Source: Gigaspora rosea
Lineage: Eukaryota; Glomeromycota; Glomeromycetes; Diversisporales; Gigasporaceae
Direction of reading: 5' to 3'
DNA length: 64,000 nucleotides
Assembly: GCA_003550325.1 (NCBI GenBank)
Contig: QKWP01000199.1
Location: 50,514-114,513 of the forward strand
Shown here: piece after piece, positions 33,885 to 45,990 of the stretch
Layout: every line of letters begins with the position of its first letter
Numbering within the stretch: the first letter of the stretch is position 1
Made by a program: the position numbers and the translations under genes
The notes under the pieces: generated by a model
Databases searched by the model: none
The model's input: the letters and a program-made list of their open reading frames with translations, nothing else
Told to the model about the DNA's origin: nothing

Positions 33885-35455
33885 TGATATTATTATCAAT
33901 TAGTAAAATTTAGAAAATCATAGAAATTTGTATAATTTTATTAATAAAATTATACAAATTTCTATAGTACTCTAAATTTTACTAATTGATCATAACTTCT
34001 TGATCTAAGTAAACTTGTTTAGCACCAAAAAATACATCATATTAGTATATTTTATTTTATTTTCCTTAAAATTTGCATCAAAGATGCTTAATTTTGAATT
34101 TTTGGTGAAAATTTTCAAAATTAAGCAAATTTTAAGAAAAGTAAAATAAAATATGCCGATAAGGTAGACTTGGATATTATGGCGTAGTTAAGTATTTTAG
34201 CTAATAATACATAATATATCAATCAGAATCGAATGATTTTGGTACCATTCGATTCGTTTCATCAAGATAAATCAAATAGTACTAAAATCGTTCAATTCTA
34301 ATTACTAGATCATAAGATATCATTAATTACAATATACAAATTAAAAAAGATAAATTATAATACATATACCAATTATAGTGCACATACTATTTTTCATAAT
34401 CTATTGAGATCTATTAATCAGAATCAAGTGATTTTGTTACCATTCAATTCGTCTCATTGAGACGAATCGAATGGTACCAAAATCATGTGATTTTGACCAT
34501 ACTTCTTGATATATCATAATTTAACCAAAATAAGCTGCGCAAGACAAATTTTGAAATTAACATGAAATCATGAATAGCTTCTGATAAACCAGTCTGATTT
34601 TTTATAATTTTACCACCAAAATAACTGCCTTGATTTCAAGAAGCCCAGAATCACTAATATCTGATCACAGAATCGCTAAGTTTTTTGTATTGTTTTTGAT
34701 GAAAATTAGATTAGTTAAACTAATCTATTTTCATCAAAATAATAATAAAACTTTAATGATTTTGTGATCCTGTGATCAGATTTTAGTGATTTTGGACTTG
34801 TTGGAATTACCTCTTCAAGGCAGTCATTTTGGTGGTAAAATTATAAAAATTGGACTGGTTTATTAAAGTTATTCATGATTTCATGTTAATTTTAAATTTT
34901 GACTTGCGTAGCTTATTTTGATTAAATTATGATATATCAAGAAGTATTAGTCAAAATCACATGATTTTGGTACTATTTGATTTGTTTTAACAAGATGAAT
35001 CGAATAGTGCCAAAATTACATAATTCTGATTGATAGTTCACAAAATGTGCTGTACAATGCAATATTTCTATTGCTATAATACCTATAATGACTTTAAATA
35101 TTACTTTATTTGTAATATCTTGTGATACAGTGACCAGAATTTGATGATTTTGGTACCAATCAATTCGTCTTACTGAGACAAATCGATTGGTACTAAAATC
35201 ACACGATTCTGATCAGTAGATCATAAGATATTGGCAGTGCATCATAATTGGTAGTGTGCTATAATATCCTTATCTGCCTTATAATATATTTTTTGGTGTT
35301 TAACAAGTTTACTTAGTGCAAGAAGTTATGATCAATTAGTAAAATTTAGAGAATTATAGAAATTTGTATAATTTTATTAATAAAAGTATACAAATTTTTA
35401 TAATTTTCTAAATTTTATAAGTTGATTCTAACTTTGTGATTTAGGTAAACATGTG
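33885..35455. repeat. 1.57-kb composite palindrome built from nested inverted repeats
   Basis: The outer arms are family R1 sequences ('aaatttgtataattttatta' in both). Inside stand four copies of a palindromic unit with GGTACCATTCGATTCGTCTC-type wording (about 34224, 34425, 34965, 35130). A central foldback (34490-34970) is centred on 'gattagttaaactaatc' near 34718. Left and right halves match in mirrored order, including 'gacttggatattatgg' on the left and 'ataatatcctta' on the right. Non-coding. Confidence 0.75.
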
Positions 35456-35722
35456 CATATATATTATAAACCTGAACATGTTCATGAACCTTGAACTGAA
35501 CCTAAACTGAACTTTTTTTAAGTTCAGGTTCAGGTCTATATTCAATAATTTTAAGTTTAGGTTCAGTTCAGTATTGAATTTTTAGAGCAGGTTTAGGTTC
35601 AGATTTATTAAACCTGAACCTGAACCTCTATTGAATGGAACTGAACTTCGGAACTCAATATAACTATATCTAAATAACTTGTATTACTATAATAGTCAAT
35701 AAGAATTTTTTATAATAAATTA

Positions 35723-37151
35723 GGGCCGTGACAGATATTACGTAATATCATAGGGGAGGCAGGGGGTAAGCCAAAGTCTTACATTACACATATATATATT
35801 TTTTTTTTCCTTTGACAATCTTGCTCTATGTTTATTAGATATTTTGTATTATGTTTACATATTACAAAGAAAAACTATCTAAATTTTAAGATAGGCCAAT
35901 ACCCGGCTTACTCAACTAGTGCCCAAGTATGATTGTCGCACTGGTGTTTGTCAAACAGAAGCTACAAAGCACTTTCGTCATATGTAAGTCTTCTGAATAT
36001 AACGAGGTACCCAGTTACCTTAGTTACACATATATAATATATATAATTATATATATAATATAATATATTACTAATATATTATAATTTTTAGCACTAATTA
36101 AACTTATTTAAAATATAATTATATACTGAAATAATGTATTTTTGAGTGCTAAAAAAGTTTATTTAGTAGCCAAAGGTATATTTCATTAGTAAAATTTTGC
36201 ATGATGCCAAATTTTTATATTTTTATTAATTAATAATCCACCTGTCAACTGGAGAGTGGCGAAATGTGGCGTGCTTCCATCTAAAATTATTTTTCTTACT
36301 AAGTTAATGATACATGTCCACTAATTGAAAGTTGTAGAGCTCGTCGAGACGCATCTAACGGTGGTTAGATCATCCAATTCGGCCCAGTGAATGGCGAGAT
36401 ATCGTCGAAAAACGGTTGGCCGACTATATAAAATCCCATGACACAGATTACATATAAAAATCACTATAGGCGAAATGTGGCGTGCTTCCATTTAAAACTT
36501 TTTTTCTTACTAAGTTAACGATACATGTCCACTAATTAAAAGTTGTAGAGCTCGTCAAGATGCATCTAACGGTGGTTAGATCATCCAAATCAGCCCAGTG
36601 GATGGCGAGATATCGTCGAAAAACGATTGGCCGACTATATAAAATCTTTATTTGTTTACATAGAGATTTTATATAGTCGGCCAATCGTTTTTCGACGATA
36701 TCTCGTCATCCACTGGGCCGATTTGGATGACCTAACCACCGTTAGATGCATCTTGACGAGCTCTACAACTTTTAATTAGTGGACATGTATCGTTAACTTA
36801 GTAAGAAAAAAAGTTTTAAATGGAAGCACGCCACATTTCGCCTATAGTGATTTTTATATGTAATCTGTGTCATGGGATTTTATATAGTCGGCCAATCGTT
36901 TTTTGACGATATCTCGCCACCCACTGGGCCTATTTGGGTGATCTAACCACCGTTAGATGCGTCTCGACGAGCTCTACAACTTTCAATTAGTGGACATGTA
37001 TCGTTAACTTAGTAAGAAAAAAATTTTATATGGAAGAACGCCACATTTCGCCACTCTCCAAAAATTTTTTTAAAATTGACCAATCAGAATCGTCTTACGT
37101 GGGGGGGTACCCTCATAGTAAATGGATATTACGTAATATCTGTCATGGCCC
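35723..37151. mobile_element. Harbinger-like element, family D copy 3 (1429 bp), TSD TTA, with a hairpin inside
   Basis: GGGCCGTGACAGATATTACG on the left and 'cgtaatatctgtcatggccc' on the right are TIRs, with TTA at 35720-35722 and 37152-37154. The right subterminal 'catagtaaatggatatta' is shared with the 160- and 182-bp copies. Most of its length is non-family sequence, chiefly the 819-bp foldback at 36251-37069. No transposase frame. Confidence 0.85.
36251..37069. mobile_element. 819-bp foldback with four copies of a ~190-bp unit (two per arm)
   Basis: The ends are GGAGAGTGGCGAAATGTGGC and its inverse. Each arm holds two direct copies of a unit with 'cttactaagttaa', 'gtagagctcgtc', 'catctaacggtggttagat' and 'gcgagatatcgtcgaaaaac'. 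The arms meet near 36655. The units are more conserved than the AT background and more G+C-rich. No target duplication is seen and no long open frame runs through the unit. Confidence 0.85.
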
Positions 37152-38168
37152 TTACTATAGAAATCACAAAACTAATATAACTATATCTAAATAACTTAAA
37201 TCACTACAATAGTTAGTAAAAAGTTTTTACAGTAAATCACTATAGAAATCAATACAAAACTAAATAACTATATTTAAATAACTGGTATTACTACAATAGT
37301 CTATAAGGGCCATGTTATTAATCCCCTGATTATTTTTTATCAGAGGCCTACTCCCCCTCCCTCTTCCTTAATATATATATAGTCAGGGTCTTATATATAA
37401 TTTTAACTTTTTTTTACCTCCCTTCTCCAAAAAATCACCTAATTTTTGTCACTCCCCTAGGAATTTTTTACAGTATATTATTATATAAATCATACTCATT
37501 TCAATACAAAACTAACATGCCATATAAAATTTAAGAAAGTTAAAAATAAATTTATCTAAATAACTTGTATCACCACAATAATTAGTAAGTACAGTAAACC
37601 AGAATTCTTTTATAGTAAATTACTACAATACAAAACTAATATAACTATATCTAAATAACCTGTATCATCACAATAGTCAGTAAGAATTTTTATAGTAAAT
37701 CACTAAAGAAATTATGTTTATTTTAATACAAACTAATATAACTATATCTAAATAACTTGTATTACTATAGCAAGTAAGTATAGTAGACCAGAAATTTTAT
37801 AGTAAATTACTATAGAACCATGTTTATTCTAATACAAAACTAACATAACTATATCTAAATAGCTAGTATTATAACAATAGTCTGTAAGAATTTTTTTTAT
37901 AGTAAATCATTATAGAAATATGTTTATTCCAATACATAACTAACACTATATCTAAATAACTTGTATTACTATAGTGATTAAGTACAGTAAACCGGAATTT
38001 TTTATAGCAATTAGAAATATTGATAGTCATAGCTCTTAATTGTTCAGAATATAGCATAGCCAAGAACTTATTAGGAGCAATAGACTAAATTTTGTGTGTT
38101 GGGTTCTGCTCATATTAGTGTTGGACAATTTATATGTCATATAAATTATTTTAAATAATTATAATACG

Positions 38169-38329
38169 ACAGGGTGAAATCTGAGTTGTGAAATAGTGAA
38201 ACCTGCTATGATCATCACGTGAGGGTGAAATCCGCTTTTCAATAATAAAAAACATAATAAAACACGGATTTCACCCTAACCTGATTTACAAAGCAGATTT
38301 CACTATTTCGCAACTCAGGTTCACTCTGT
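38169..38329. mobile_element. small foldback MITE
   Basis: 'acagggtgaaatctgagttg' on the left and its diverged inverse 'caactcaggttcactctgt' on the right, with an inner 'gggtgaaatccg' / 'cggatttcaccc' pair. Flanks 'attataata' and 'tattataat' extend the symmetry. Confidence 0.7.
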
Positions 38330-38339
38330 TCTATTATAA

Positions 38340-38820
38340 TCATATAGTTGTTAAATCATAAATTATATGATAAAAATCATCTTATATATGATTCCTTGTC
38401 ATATGATCGATATGATTATAATTTTATTATGATATGATTAATAGTCATATAATCTATATATATGTTTAAGCAATCTTAAAAAAATGTATACAAATTGCTC
38501 TCGATCTTTTAACTTATAAAAATAGCAAATGTTTAATATTATTTATATGATAACATATTATAATAATCATATATACAATCAAAATGTTACAATAGATACA
38601 GATTTGACAATAATGCGAATGAATTAAATTTTTATAAATGCAAAATGAAATTGAATTATATGTAATATGTTTTATATTATTATTTATAAGTAAATTTATT
38701 TTTACTTTTATTTTTCTTTAAAATAAAATTTAGATGAATATAAATAAGTTAATACATATTATTTTTTAGTTTATATATAATACTTTGAAAAGTCTATTAT
38801 AATTATTTTGCATAAATCTA
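38340..38820. other. gene-free AT-rich stretch
   Basis: 'catatgat' words are frequent around 38390-38470. Nothing coding is seen. Confidence 0.4.
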
Positions 38821-38824
38821 CTTT

Positions 38825-39538
38825 AAGTAGCATAGCAGAAGTTTGTTTTGATTGGCTAAAATTAGAGAAATTATGATTGGTGACGATCTTTTTTTTTATA
38901 TAGTCAATTGTAATTTTTAAAGTACTTTTATAAGTAAAAATCGGCATGTCATATGAAAAAAAATTTTTTGTAATACAAACCGAAAAACCAACTTGAATCG
39001 TTGATATTTTACCTTTGGATTTTTTGTTTTTTGATATGGGATGCAGTTGGATACAAAGTTTCAAAAACTAGATGAGAAGTAAAAGTTTTAAAAGGTTGGA
39101 AGGTGCTTTGGCAACCTAAGCAATTAGTAAGTGAAAGTTGCAAGATTTTGCCTCAACTAGTTCTACTTGTTTTCTAGAAGCAAAAAATACTACGTATTTG
39201 GAACTAATATTCCAAACTCTATTCTTTTATTATATTTAGGCCATGAGTAGTTTATAAATACAATGTTTTGTAGTAGCAGTATTTAGAAATGTTTGTGTAT
39301 GTTATTATTTAGCAGAGTGTATCACGAAACTTAGAATAGTTGTTGTATAATAAATAGTGTATTTATTGCGAAGCAAATAATATTGTATATATTGTGAAAT
39401 ATATTGACTAATCTTTTGAAAGTTTCGTGAGTAATAAAAATTTGCCCAGGTTTAGCCGATACTTAATCCGGAGAATGATCTACATTTTTTCTGGGATATT
39501 TTAATAACCAACCAAAATGAACTTCTGCTATACTACTT
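38825..39538. mobile_element. MITE (about 714 bp) with 30-bp TIRs
   Basis: AAGTAGCATAGCAGAAGTTT on the left and 'aacttctgctatactactt' on the right are inverse, and the match continues inward as 'gttttgattgg' / 'ccaaccaaaat'. A 97-codon minus-strand frame inside is Lys/Ile-rich and not protein-like. No target duplication could be fixed. Confidence 0.7.
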
Positions 39539-39577
39539 TAAGTATATATGCATAAAAGAAATATTGGCATTAGGGAC

Positions 39578-39900
39578 CCTGGGTCAGATAGCACAATGAT
39601 TAGCACTCCGGGGTCATATTTGCAAGGTCACTAGTTTGAGCCTAGTAGATAACAAAAACTGTGTTAGGATCACAAATAGCAAAGGTTTATGATGAGGCGT
39701 CAAATATTTCCACCATTTTCAGACATGGTACTACAACATCTATGAGTTGCGTGATATAGCTATGGGGTCATGCGATATCCAGAAAATAAAAATAATCTGA
39801 CAAGAAATGTCGTAAACATAAGGAACATCCACTATAAAAGGAAATAAGAAATAAAGACAAACGTGAATAAAAAGACAAGGATACAGACTGAATTAGGAAT
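39578..39900 (+). repeat. tRNA-derived SINE-like element
   Basis: It opens with a tRNA-like head: 'gatagcacaatgattagcac' resembles an A box, and 'actagtttgagcctagtaga' about 40 bases on contains a B-box-like GTTTGAGCCT. The spacing fits a tRNA, but the arms do not fold into a complete tRNA, so it is not called a tRNA gene. A body of about 250 bases follows, ending before 'ccaaaaatggtgg'. RNA polymerase III transcription is inferred from the boxes only. Confidence 0.55.
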
Positions 39901-39904
39901 GAAA

Positions 39905-41020
39905 CCAGGAACCTAACGCTATATCGACCAAAAATGGTGGACGTCTAAAGCGGGGGCAACTCATATTTTAATAATTTTCTCGATTAACTTTAGGGTTAGG
40001 GTCGAAAATAAGCAACCTTTTTTTGAACAATTTTAAGCAAAAAAAACTGGGGTTGCTTATTTTTGGATTATACAAGTTTTTAAGAATTTATGTCCGATAG
40101 CAAAGGTTGCTTATTATTGGGTGTTATTCTTAAAAAAAAACACACACATAAAAACTTGCGCATTGAATTCAAACAGGTTTTTACACGTACCTATGTACGT
40201 TCTAAGGCTCTGGGCATATGCATTAAACTATAGTAGTACATATGTACTGTATATACAGTACATATAGAATATCGCTACTATAATACCTACTATAATGCCG
40301 TAATTTATTTATATTTTACTGGTATATTTTTTTTATTCTTTTATTACCGGTATTATTTATTTTTTTATCATTTTTCATTTTTTTTTATTTTTATTCATTT
40401 ATTTTTTTTATATATGTTTTTATTTAAATTTTTTTATTTACGTTTTTTTTAAATTTTTTTTGTTTTTTATTTTTATAATTTTTTTCGATTTATTTCTTAT
40501 TTTTTTGTGTTTTATTATTTTTTTAATTATTTTTTTCATTTATTAATTTATTTTTTCATTTTATGTTTTATTTATTTATATTTTTTCGTTTTATTTTTAA
40601 ATATTTTTTCTTTTTCACTTGTTTTTCTTATTTTTTATTTTTTGTAAATTTTTCACTTTTTTTTATTTTTAATTTTTTTCGATTTTAATTTTTTTTGTTT
40701 ATTTTTTATTTTTTTTTGTTTTTTATTTTTTGTAAATTTTTCACTTTTTTTTATTTTTAATTTTTTTCGATTTTAATTTTTTTTGTTTATTTTTTATTTT
40801 TTTTTTTGTTTTTTAACTTTTTTTATTAACTTTTTAACTTTTTTAACTTTTATTTTAAATTTGCTTTTCTTTTTTTAATTTCTTGTTTATTTATTTTTTT
40901 ATTATTTATTTTTATTTTTTTTTGAATTTCTTCTTTTTTAACGTTTCGATTTTATATTTTTATAATTTAAATTTTAATTTAATTTATTTGGTTTAATTTA
41001 TATTTTAATTAAGAATTTGA
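39905..41020. repeat. gene-free stretch with extreme T-rich tract
   Basis: 'aaataagcaacc' words (about 40000-40100) resemble those in the hAT-like element at 10610-11749 and recur at 41745-41860 as 'gtagcttattttcgg'. From 40310 to 41015 the plus strand is almost only T with some A and C. An 88-base unit containing 'tgtaaatttttcac' is duplicated in tandem (40643 and 40731). Confidence 0.6.
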
Positions 41021-41300
41021 TATTTTTGCGCATGTGTGCTGTAGTGCACCTCATATGATTTGGTGTAACGTGAAATCAAAACAACTAAAACAACCCTTTT
41101 TTTTGTTAGTTAGGGTTAGGGTGAGGTTAGAATAGTGTGTAGGCAAGAAAAGGTGGTTTATAGTAAAATTTTGCAAGGAATTTTTTTTGTTAGAGCATGA
41201 AGAGTGGTTTCATAAGCAAAATTATGAGCCACAGGCGATTTTAAAAAGATCGCTATTTTTTTTCGATTTCACATTACACCTGATCCTACGATCTGATTAG
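41020..41300. mobile_element. MITE family B copy
   Basis: Contains 'gtgtaacgtgaaatcaaaac', 'gttagggttagggtgag', 'tagtaaaattttgcaagga' and 'cacattacacctgatcc' in the family order, flanked by TTTGAT- and GATTAG-type sequence. No coding capacity. Confidence 0.6.
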
Positions 41301-41304
41301 TTTA

Positions 41305-42040
41305 TAAGATGGGTGCGTTACAACGCATATGCGCTAAATTACATAAACATTTAATTAATTTTTTTAACTTAATTTATTTTTCTTATAATAATTTATTTCT
41401 TTTCGATTTATTTATGTTCTTTATTTTGTTTTTACTTTTATTTTTATTTAAATATATGTTTTATTTTATTTTTATTTTAATTTATTTATTTAATTTTTTT
41501 TACTAACTTAAATTATTTTAGTACGGATCATTACGGGAATCAAAAGATAGTCGCAAGTTAGCGTGGGAAGAAAATATGCATGCACATATACGCAATACGT
41601 TCATGATATTGTAAAAAAAACAAGTTTTTAGTAATGCTTATTATTTTTTCGGGAAAATAATAAGTTGCAAGAAACTTGTTTATTCACTAATAAAGTAGCA
41701 ATTATGATTGTATGATTTTACAGATTTGAGAGGTAGCTTATTTTCAGAACAAACAATTTTATTATTGTTTTGGTTCGAAAAAAGCGAGGTAGCTTATTTT
41801 CGGGTTAAACAAGTTTTTAGGTTTTTTGGTTAAAACTAAGGGGTAGCTTATTTTCGGGAATATACTGTATTAGTGTTAGTCTGGGTTTTAGATAGTTATA
41901 TATAAGCAAAATTGCCTTCCCAATATTTTTACTTAACCTACCTGAGGTAGGTTTAGACTGCCGTTTTTTATTTTTTAGGTTTTTCGTTCTTTGCTTCGCT
42001 AGCGATTATCAAAATTCTGTAATTTGATTGGCTGTGATTA
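41305..42040. other. gene-free stretch
   Basis: T-rich sequence up to 41510, then 'gtagcttattttcgg' words near 41745-41860. No coding signal beyond Phe/Leu runs. Confidence 0.4.
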
Positions 42041-42044
42041 TGTG

Positions 42045-42250
42045 AATTTGCCCCTGCTTTAGATGATCCCCAAAAATGGAAAGTGGCTCTCGGGGTAGAT
42101 AAAAAACGGCTGACCTAGATAGCATTCCGGCGGAGTATGTAGTTCCTTTAAAAGCTGCCTATGATCCAATTGGTATGGGGCACCGAAATGTGGTGGGCTT
42201 GCTGGGTTTGGCCAGGAAAAACGGACAATTGGAGGGAGATATAGATTAGA
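42045..42250 (+). pseudogene. short coding relic of unknown family
   Basis: A G+C-richer island in AT-rich DNA. One frame reads 'DDPQKWKVALGVDKKR'; another, shifted by one base, reads 'DLDSIPAEYVVPLK' and 'YDPIGMGHRNVVGLLGLA' to a stop near 42250. Composition is protein-like, but I do not recognise the family. It may be an exon remnant or a piece of an old element. Confidence 0.35.
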
Positions 42251-42689
42251 AAAAAACCTGTTGTATATATAAGACCTTTGTAATAATGAGTTAATAAAAG
42301 AGCTCCAACAGCACCCTTGGGTATACTACCAAGGAAATTTAAAAAAAAATATTGGCATTAAAAGTATTACATATTACAGTATTAGATATTATTTATTAAT
42401 TTGCATATTTTACTTCCAAGTTTAAGCAACATGTTTGAAGTACACTGATTAAATAAAAAATACTATGAACTTGCAAAAAAAAACTAATATATATAACTTT
42501 AAGTATTATATGCAGAATTATTCATATAAATAAACTAATAGCTAAAAAAAACTTGTAGCCCTAATTAGAGCTTTCTTTTAGCATTACATTATTATCTTTA
42601 TAAAGGATTTTATTACCATATTTTTGCAAAATAATGTGCAAGGGCATTACTTCAAAATTTAGGCCAAAATACAAAATTACGCACTTATC

Positions 42690-42860
42690 TATATAACAAA
42701 GTCATAGATCATATATACTTGCATAATCTATGACTGGTCATATAAATTATATTGGTCATATAATATCATAGATCATATATACTTGCAAAATGACTAAATG
42801 ATCTTTGACTAGTCATATAGATTATATTGGTCATATATGTTATAGGCCAATACTGGCTTA
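42690..42860. repeat. tandem duplication of an 80-bp unit
   Basis: 'atagatcatatatacttgca', 'gactggtcatata' and 'attatattggtcatata' occur twice in the same order. Confidence 0.7.
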
Positions 42861-42898
42861 TATAATATTAAGCTAATCAGCATTTTAAAACATATGGG

Positions 42899-43128
42899 AG
42901 ATCAAAAGTAAAAACCACCCAAATTGTTTCTAAGTAAATTTTTTTCAGAATTTAAATTAAAATATCTCAACAAATATTAAACCAAACTTGATATTTTAAT
43001 TCTATATAGTTATAGAATTAAAATAAAAAAATTAATTAGTTTGGTTTAATAATTGTCAAGATATTTTAATTAAAATTTTTAAAAAAACTTACTAAAAGCA
43101 ATTTTGGTAATTTCTACTTTTGACCTTA
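42899..43128. mobile_element. foldback element before the kinase relic
   Basis: 'gatcaaaagtaaaaaccacc' on the left and 'tggtaatttctacttttgac' on the right are inverse. The arms continue through 'aaattaaaatatct' / 'agatattttaatt' to a centre near 43013. Non-coding. Confidence 0.65.
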
Positions 43129-43289
43129 TATATAAACAAATCAACACAGATCAGCCTGATATAGCAGATAATCTCATAAAAAATTATTATTAAAAGTTCC
43201 CAAATGACTATGTATTATGCTCTGGACTTTAACTTTTATATTTTTCTAGTTATTATTATATTTATTATTTTTTAATACTAAGGTTTAAA

Positions 43290-44578
43290 AAAGAATTTTG
43301 TAATTGGACAAGTGACAATCATGATATTGATCAATTAATTCAACAAACACAACTTAATGCATCGATGTTTAAAATATCATTGAATGGATTTCTTTTAGTA
43401 ATTTCACTAATATAAAGTATTTTGCTAAAGGAAGCTTTGGCATTGTTTTTAAGGCAGTATGGATTGATGGGTATATTATAGAATTTGATTATCAAAAAAA
43501 TATATAGAAGTGAAGATCACAAACAGATGTTTGTTTAAAGGGCCTTGATAGTTCTCAAGATATAAAACAAGAATTTTTAGAAGAAATAAATATTATAATT
43601 TATTATTATTAAAATGTAGTAATTTTATTTATTCTAGTCAATATTTAGGTTTAAAATCAACATAACCATGGGGCAATTCTACAATTGCAATTTATAGAAT
43701 AACCAAAAACCTAAAAAATAGTAACTACATGATGGTTATGGAGTATGCAAAGCAGGGAAGTCTCAGAAAATTGTTAGATAGCAAATATAGTAAATTAGAT
43801 TGGGCTTCTAAAGTAGTTAACTTATATTACATAGCTAATGGGCTTAACACAATTCACAAAGCCAAATTAGTGCATAAAGATTTTCATTCTGGAAATATAG
43901 TTAATCAAAAATATTTATTTTTTATATTACTGATTTTGGCTTATATAAACCAGTATCGCAAAATCCAAGTTCAGGAGAGATTTCCTTATGTTGCCCCAGA
44001 GGTGTTGTGTGGAGGAAATTATACTCAAGAATCAGATATTTATTCTTTCAGAATAATTATGTCAGAAGTTTTTACTGGATATCCTCCATATCATGATAAT
44101 TCACATGACAAAGATCTAGCAACACGTATTTGCCTAGGTTACAGACCTAAAATTAGATGCGAAGTTCCTCGGATTACGATGTATAATTTCTTAGATGCAG
44201 ATCTTCAAAACCGACCAACTGCTAGTGAATTAGCTGATACACTGGATCATTATTTTATGAATCTGAAAGATGAAAAAACTGAATTATACTGTATAAGCAA
44301 ATATGGATTTAGACAAAAATTTCTTATCATATAATCAAGTCAAATCAACACGATTCAAATATCAGACACACCCACAAGCTATTTATACAAGTCGATTTTT
44401 GAATCTTTCAAAACTCCCTAAACCAGGTAATAAAATATATTTTTTAAAATGTTAGTAATATGTTATTGTAAAAATTTCTAATCTGCCAATATAGTAAATG
44501 CAGGTAATGATATTTATTTTCTTAAATTGAATTCAAACTGTAATTTTAGTCAACCTCAGCCAACGCATTAATTATGTT
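43290..44578 (+). pseudogene. decayed TKL-type protein kinase of the expanded Rhizophagus family
   Basis: Parts in order: an N-terminal lead 'NWTSDNHDIDQLIQQTQLNA' (about 43300); a glycine loop 'KGSFGIVFKAVW' (43430); the ATP-binding Lys in 'VCLKGLDSS' (43540); 'YMMVMEYAKQGSLRK' (43725); the catalytic loop 'LVHKDFHSGNIV' (HKD for HRD, 43880); 'ITDFGLYKP' in another frame (43930); 'PYVAPEVLCGG' and 'YTQESDIYSF'; and the C-lobe to 44290. A tail 'YQTHPQAIYTSRF' and 'LSKLPKPG' (about 44365-44425) and a last exon near 44505 match the C-terminal tail known from these kinases. Four or more frame changes and stops separate the parts, so the copy is not functional as written. Its family phosphorylates Ser/Thr/Tyr, often with Sel1-repeat partners. 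Confidence 0.8.
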
Positions 44579-44579
44579 G

Positions 44580-45205
44580 AAGTTCCCGACGGTAAATAAT
44601 ATTTTATTTACTTATAATTAACCAAATTTATTGCTTATTTTTATATTGGTATTTAGATTATTAAATAAAGTAAAAGGAAATTATTGAGTTGGAGCATTTT
44701 ATTTCAGTATTTATTATTTTTATGTCACAATAACAATAATTCAGCAATTGCTATATATCTTCATGTATGTACGTGCATAAAGAGAGAAATGATATAACCA
44801 ATTTTGCTAACGATTATTTTGCAGCAAAGTTGACCGATTTAAGTTAGGATTGGCCTGACTTATAGTTTAATGCTGATTGTTGGCGAAATGGTGGTTAACA
44901 AGTCTATTAAAGATATTATATGATAAAAATTACTAAATTTCAACACTGTATATAAATTTATTAAACGAAAATGATATATGAATATATTTTATAAATTTTT
45001 AAAGAGAGCTATAAAGTTAAAATCTAAATATTAAGGATCCGAACCTCAATAGTTCCTGTTCCCTAATATAATTAAAATTATAATTATAATCAATATTTTA
45101 TAATCAATTCTTAAGATGATATCTAGTTAGAAAATAAAACAAAGTGAAAATCAACCTCATTACATTTTATAAATTTAAACACCATTTAGCCATTATCAAG
45201 AGACT
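44580..45205. other. gene-free stretch
   Basis: No coding signal after the kinase tail; AT-rich. Confidence 0.4.
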
Positions 45206-45208
45206 ATA

Positions 45209-45518
45209 TGGAGTGCTCCGTATTTAAAAGGGCTCATTTTTACAATTTTTGAAAAATGAGTTTTTATTAGATTCATGTAAATTTTGACATGATTGATATT
45301 TTTCAATTATAAATTAAAGTCGATTTGCATAATGAAAAATAGAGATAATGTAAAGAAACATTACATGCGGCTGCCTAAGGCCAAGCACTTCACGAGATTG
45401 CCCGATAGTTACCAGTTACGTTTAACCAATCAAAATCATGAAATTTAATTAATCCCGGATCAGTCCGAAAATCAAAAGATATATGTAAAAATGGGCCCTT
45501 TTAATACGGAGCACTCCA
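45209..45518. mobile_element. TA-flanked MITE (310 bp)
   Basis: TGGAGTGCTCCGTATT at the left and AATACGGAGCACTCCA at the right are inverse and extend inward as 'aaaagggc' / 'gcccttt'. TA stands on both sides (45207-45208, 45519-45520), as for Tc1/mariner-class elements. The interior has 'cggatcagtccg'. Non-coding. Confidence 0.8.
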
Positions 45519-45831
45519 TATTATGTATAGAGTTCGAGATGTAAAAAAAAAACTTCTAAACAATGATAGTTCGAACGTGTCTTGAGAGCGAATTCTGTTT
45601 ATATCTTTAAATAGATTATGACAATTCAATCTATATTCAATAAAATAGATAGATGAGAATAATTAATGTTAAATGTATAGCAAAAGAATCTTGGCATTGA
45701 GTTTATGTAGATAATAACGTGAATTCCAACCAATCAAATTTCAAGCTTGATTTTATCGATAGCTTAAAACGCCATTTCAAAATTTTCAAAATAAAAGGAA
45801 AATATAGATAGTATAAAAATATGAAATAACA

Positions 45832-45990
45832 ATTTTTTTGTTATAATAAAGAATATTAATTATATGTAAGATACAAATTGTAGCTTTGAAGTGAAAATTT
45901 TTTCATAAAACATGTAACTTGAATTAAATCATTACCCTGAAAATTTTTTGACATTACACTTGACCGCTAGATCCAATTATTAAATTTAAA
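45832..45990. repeat. dispersed repeat family E, copy 2 (inverted)
   Basis: Reverse-complement relative of 27660-27830, with 'ttataataaagaat', 'gtaagatacaaattgtagct' and 'acattacacttgaccgcta'. Confidence 0.6.

Larger units (their letters stand above)
35655..38020. repeat. about 100-bp satellite array, split by a Harbinger-like element
   Basis: The word 'actatatctaaataac' recurs at about 35662, 37178, 37642, 37739, 37846 and 37944, with diverged copies between. The local period is 97-107 bases and each unit has 'taagaattttttatagtaaat'. The array is interrupted by the element at 35723-37151 and by a second foreign patch at about 37305-37460 ('agggccatgttattaatccc'). Confidence 0.75.

Noticed and set aside
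35890-36010. Possible second tRNA-like or SINE segment
   Set aside because: No A/B-box pair at the right spacing could be found on either strand.
38771-39064. 97-codon minus-strand frame
   Set aside because: It overlaps the TIR of the MITE at 38825-39538 and has a Lys/Ile bias expected from AT-rich DNA.
39578-39660. Possible tRNA gene
   Set aside because: Box-like words are present but the acceptor and anticodon arms do not pair, so only a SINE head is claimed.
41309-41506. Hydrophobic open frame resembling membrane segments
   Set aside because: T-rich low complexity gives Phe/Leu/Tyr runs by chance.
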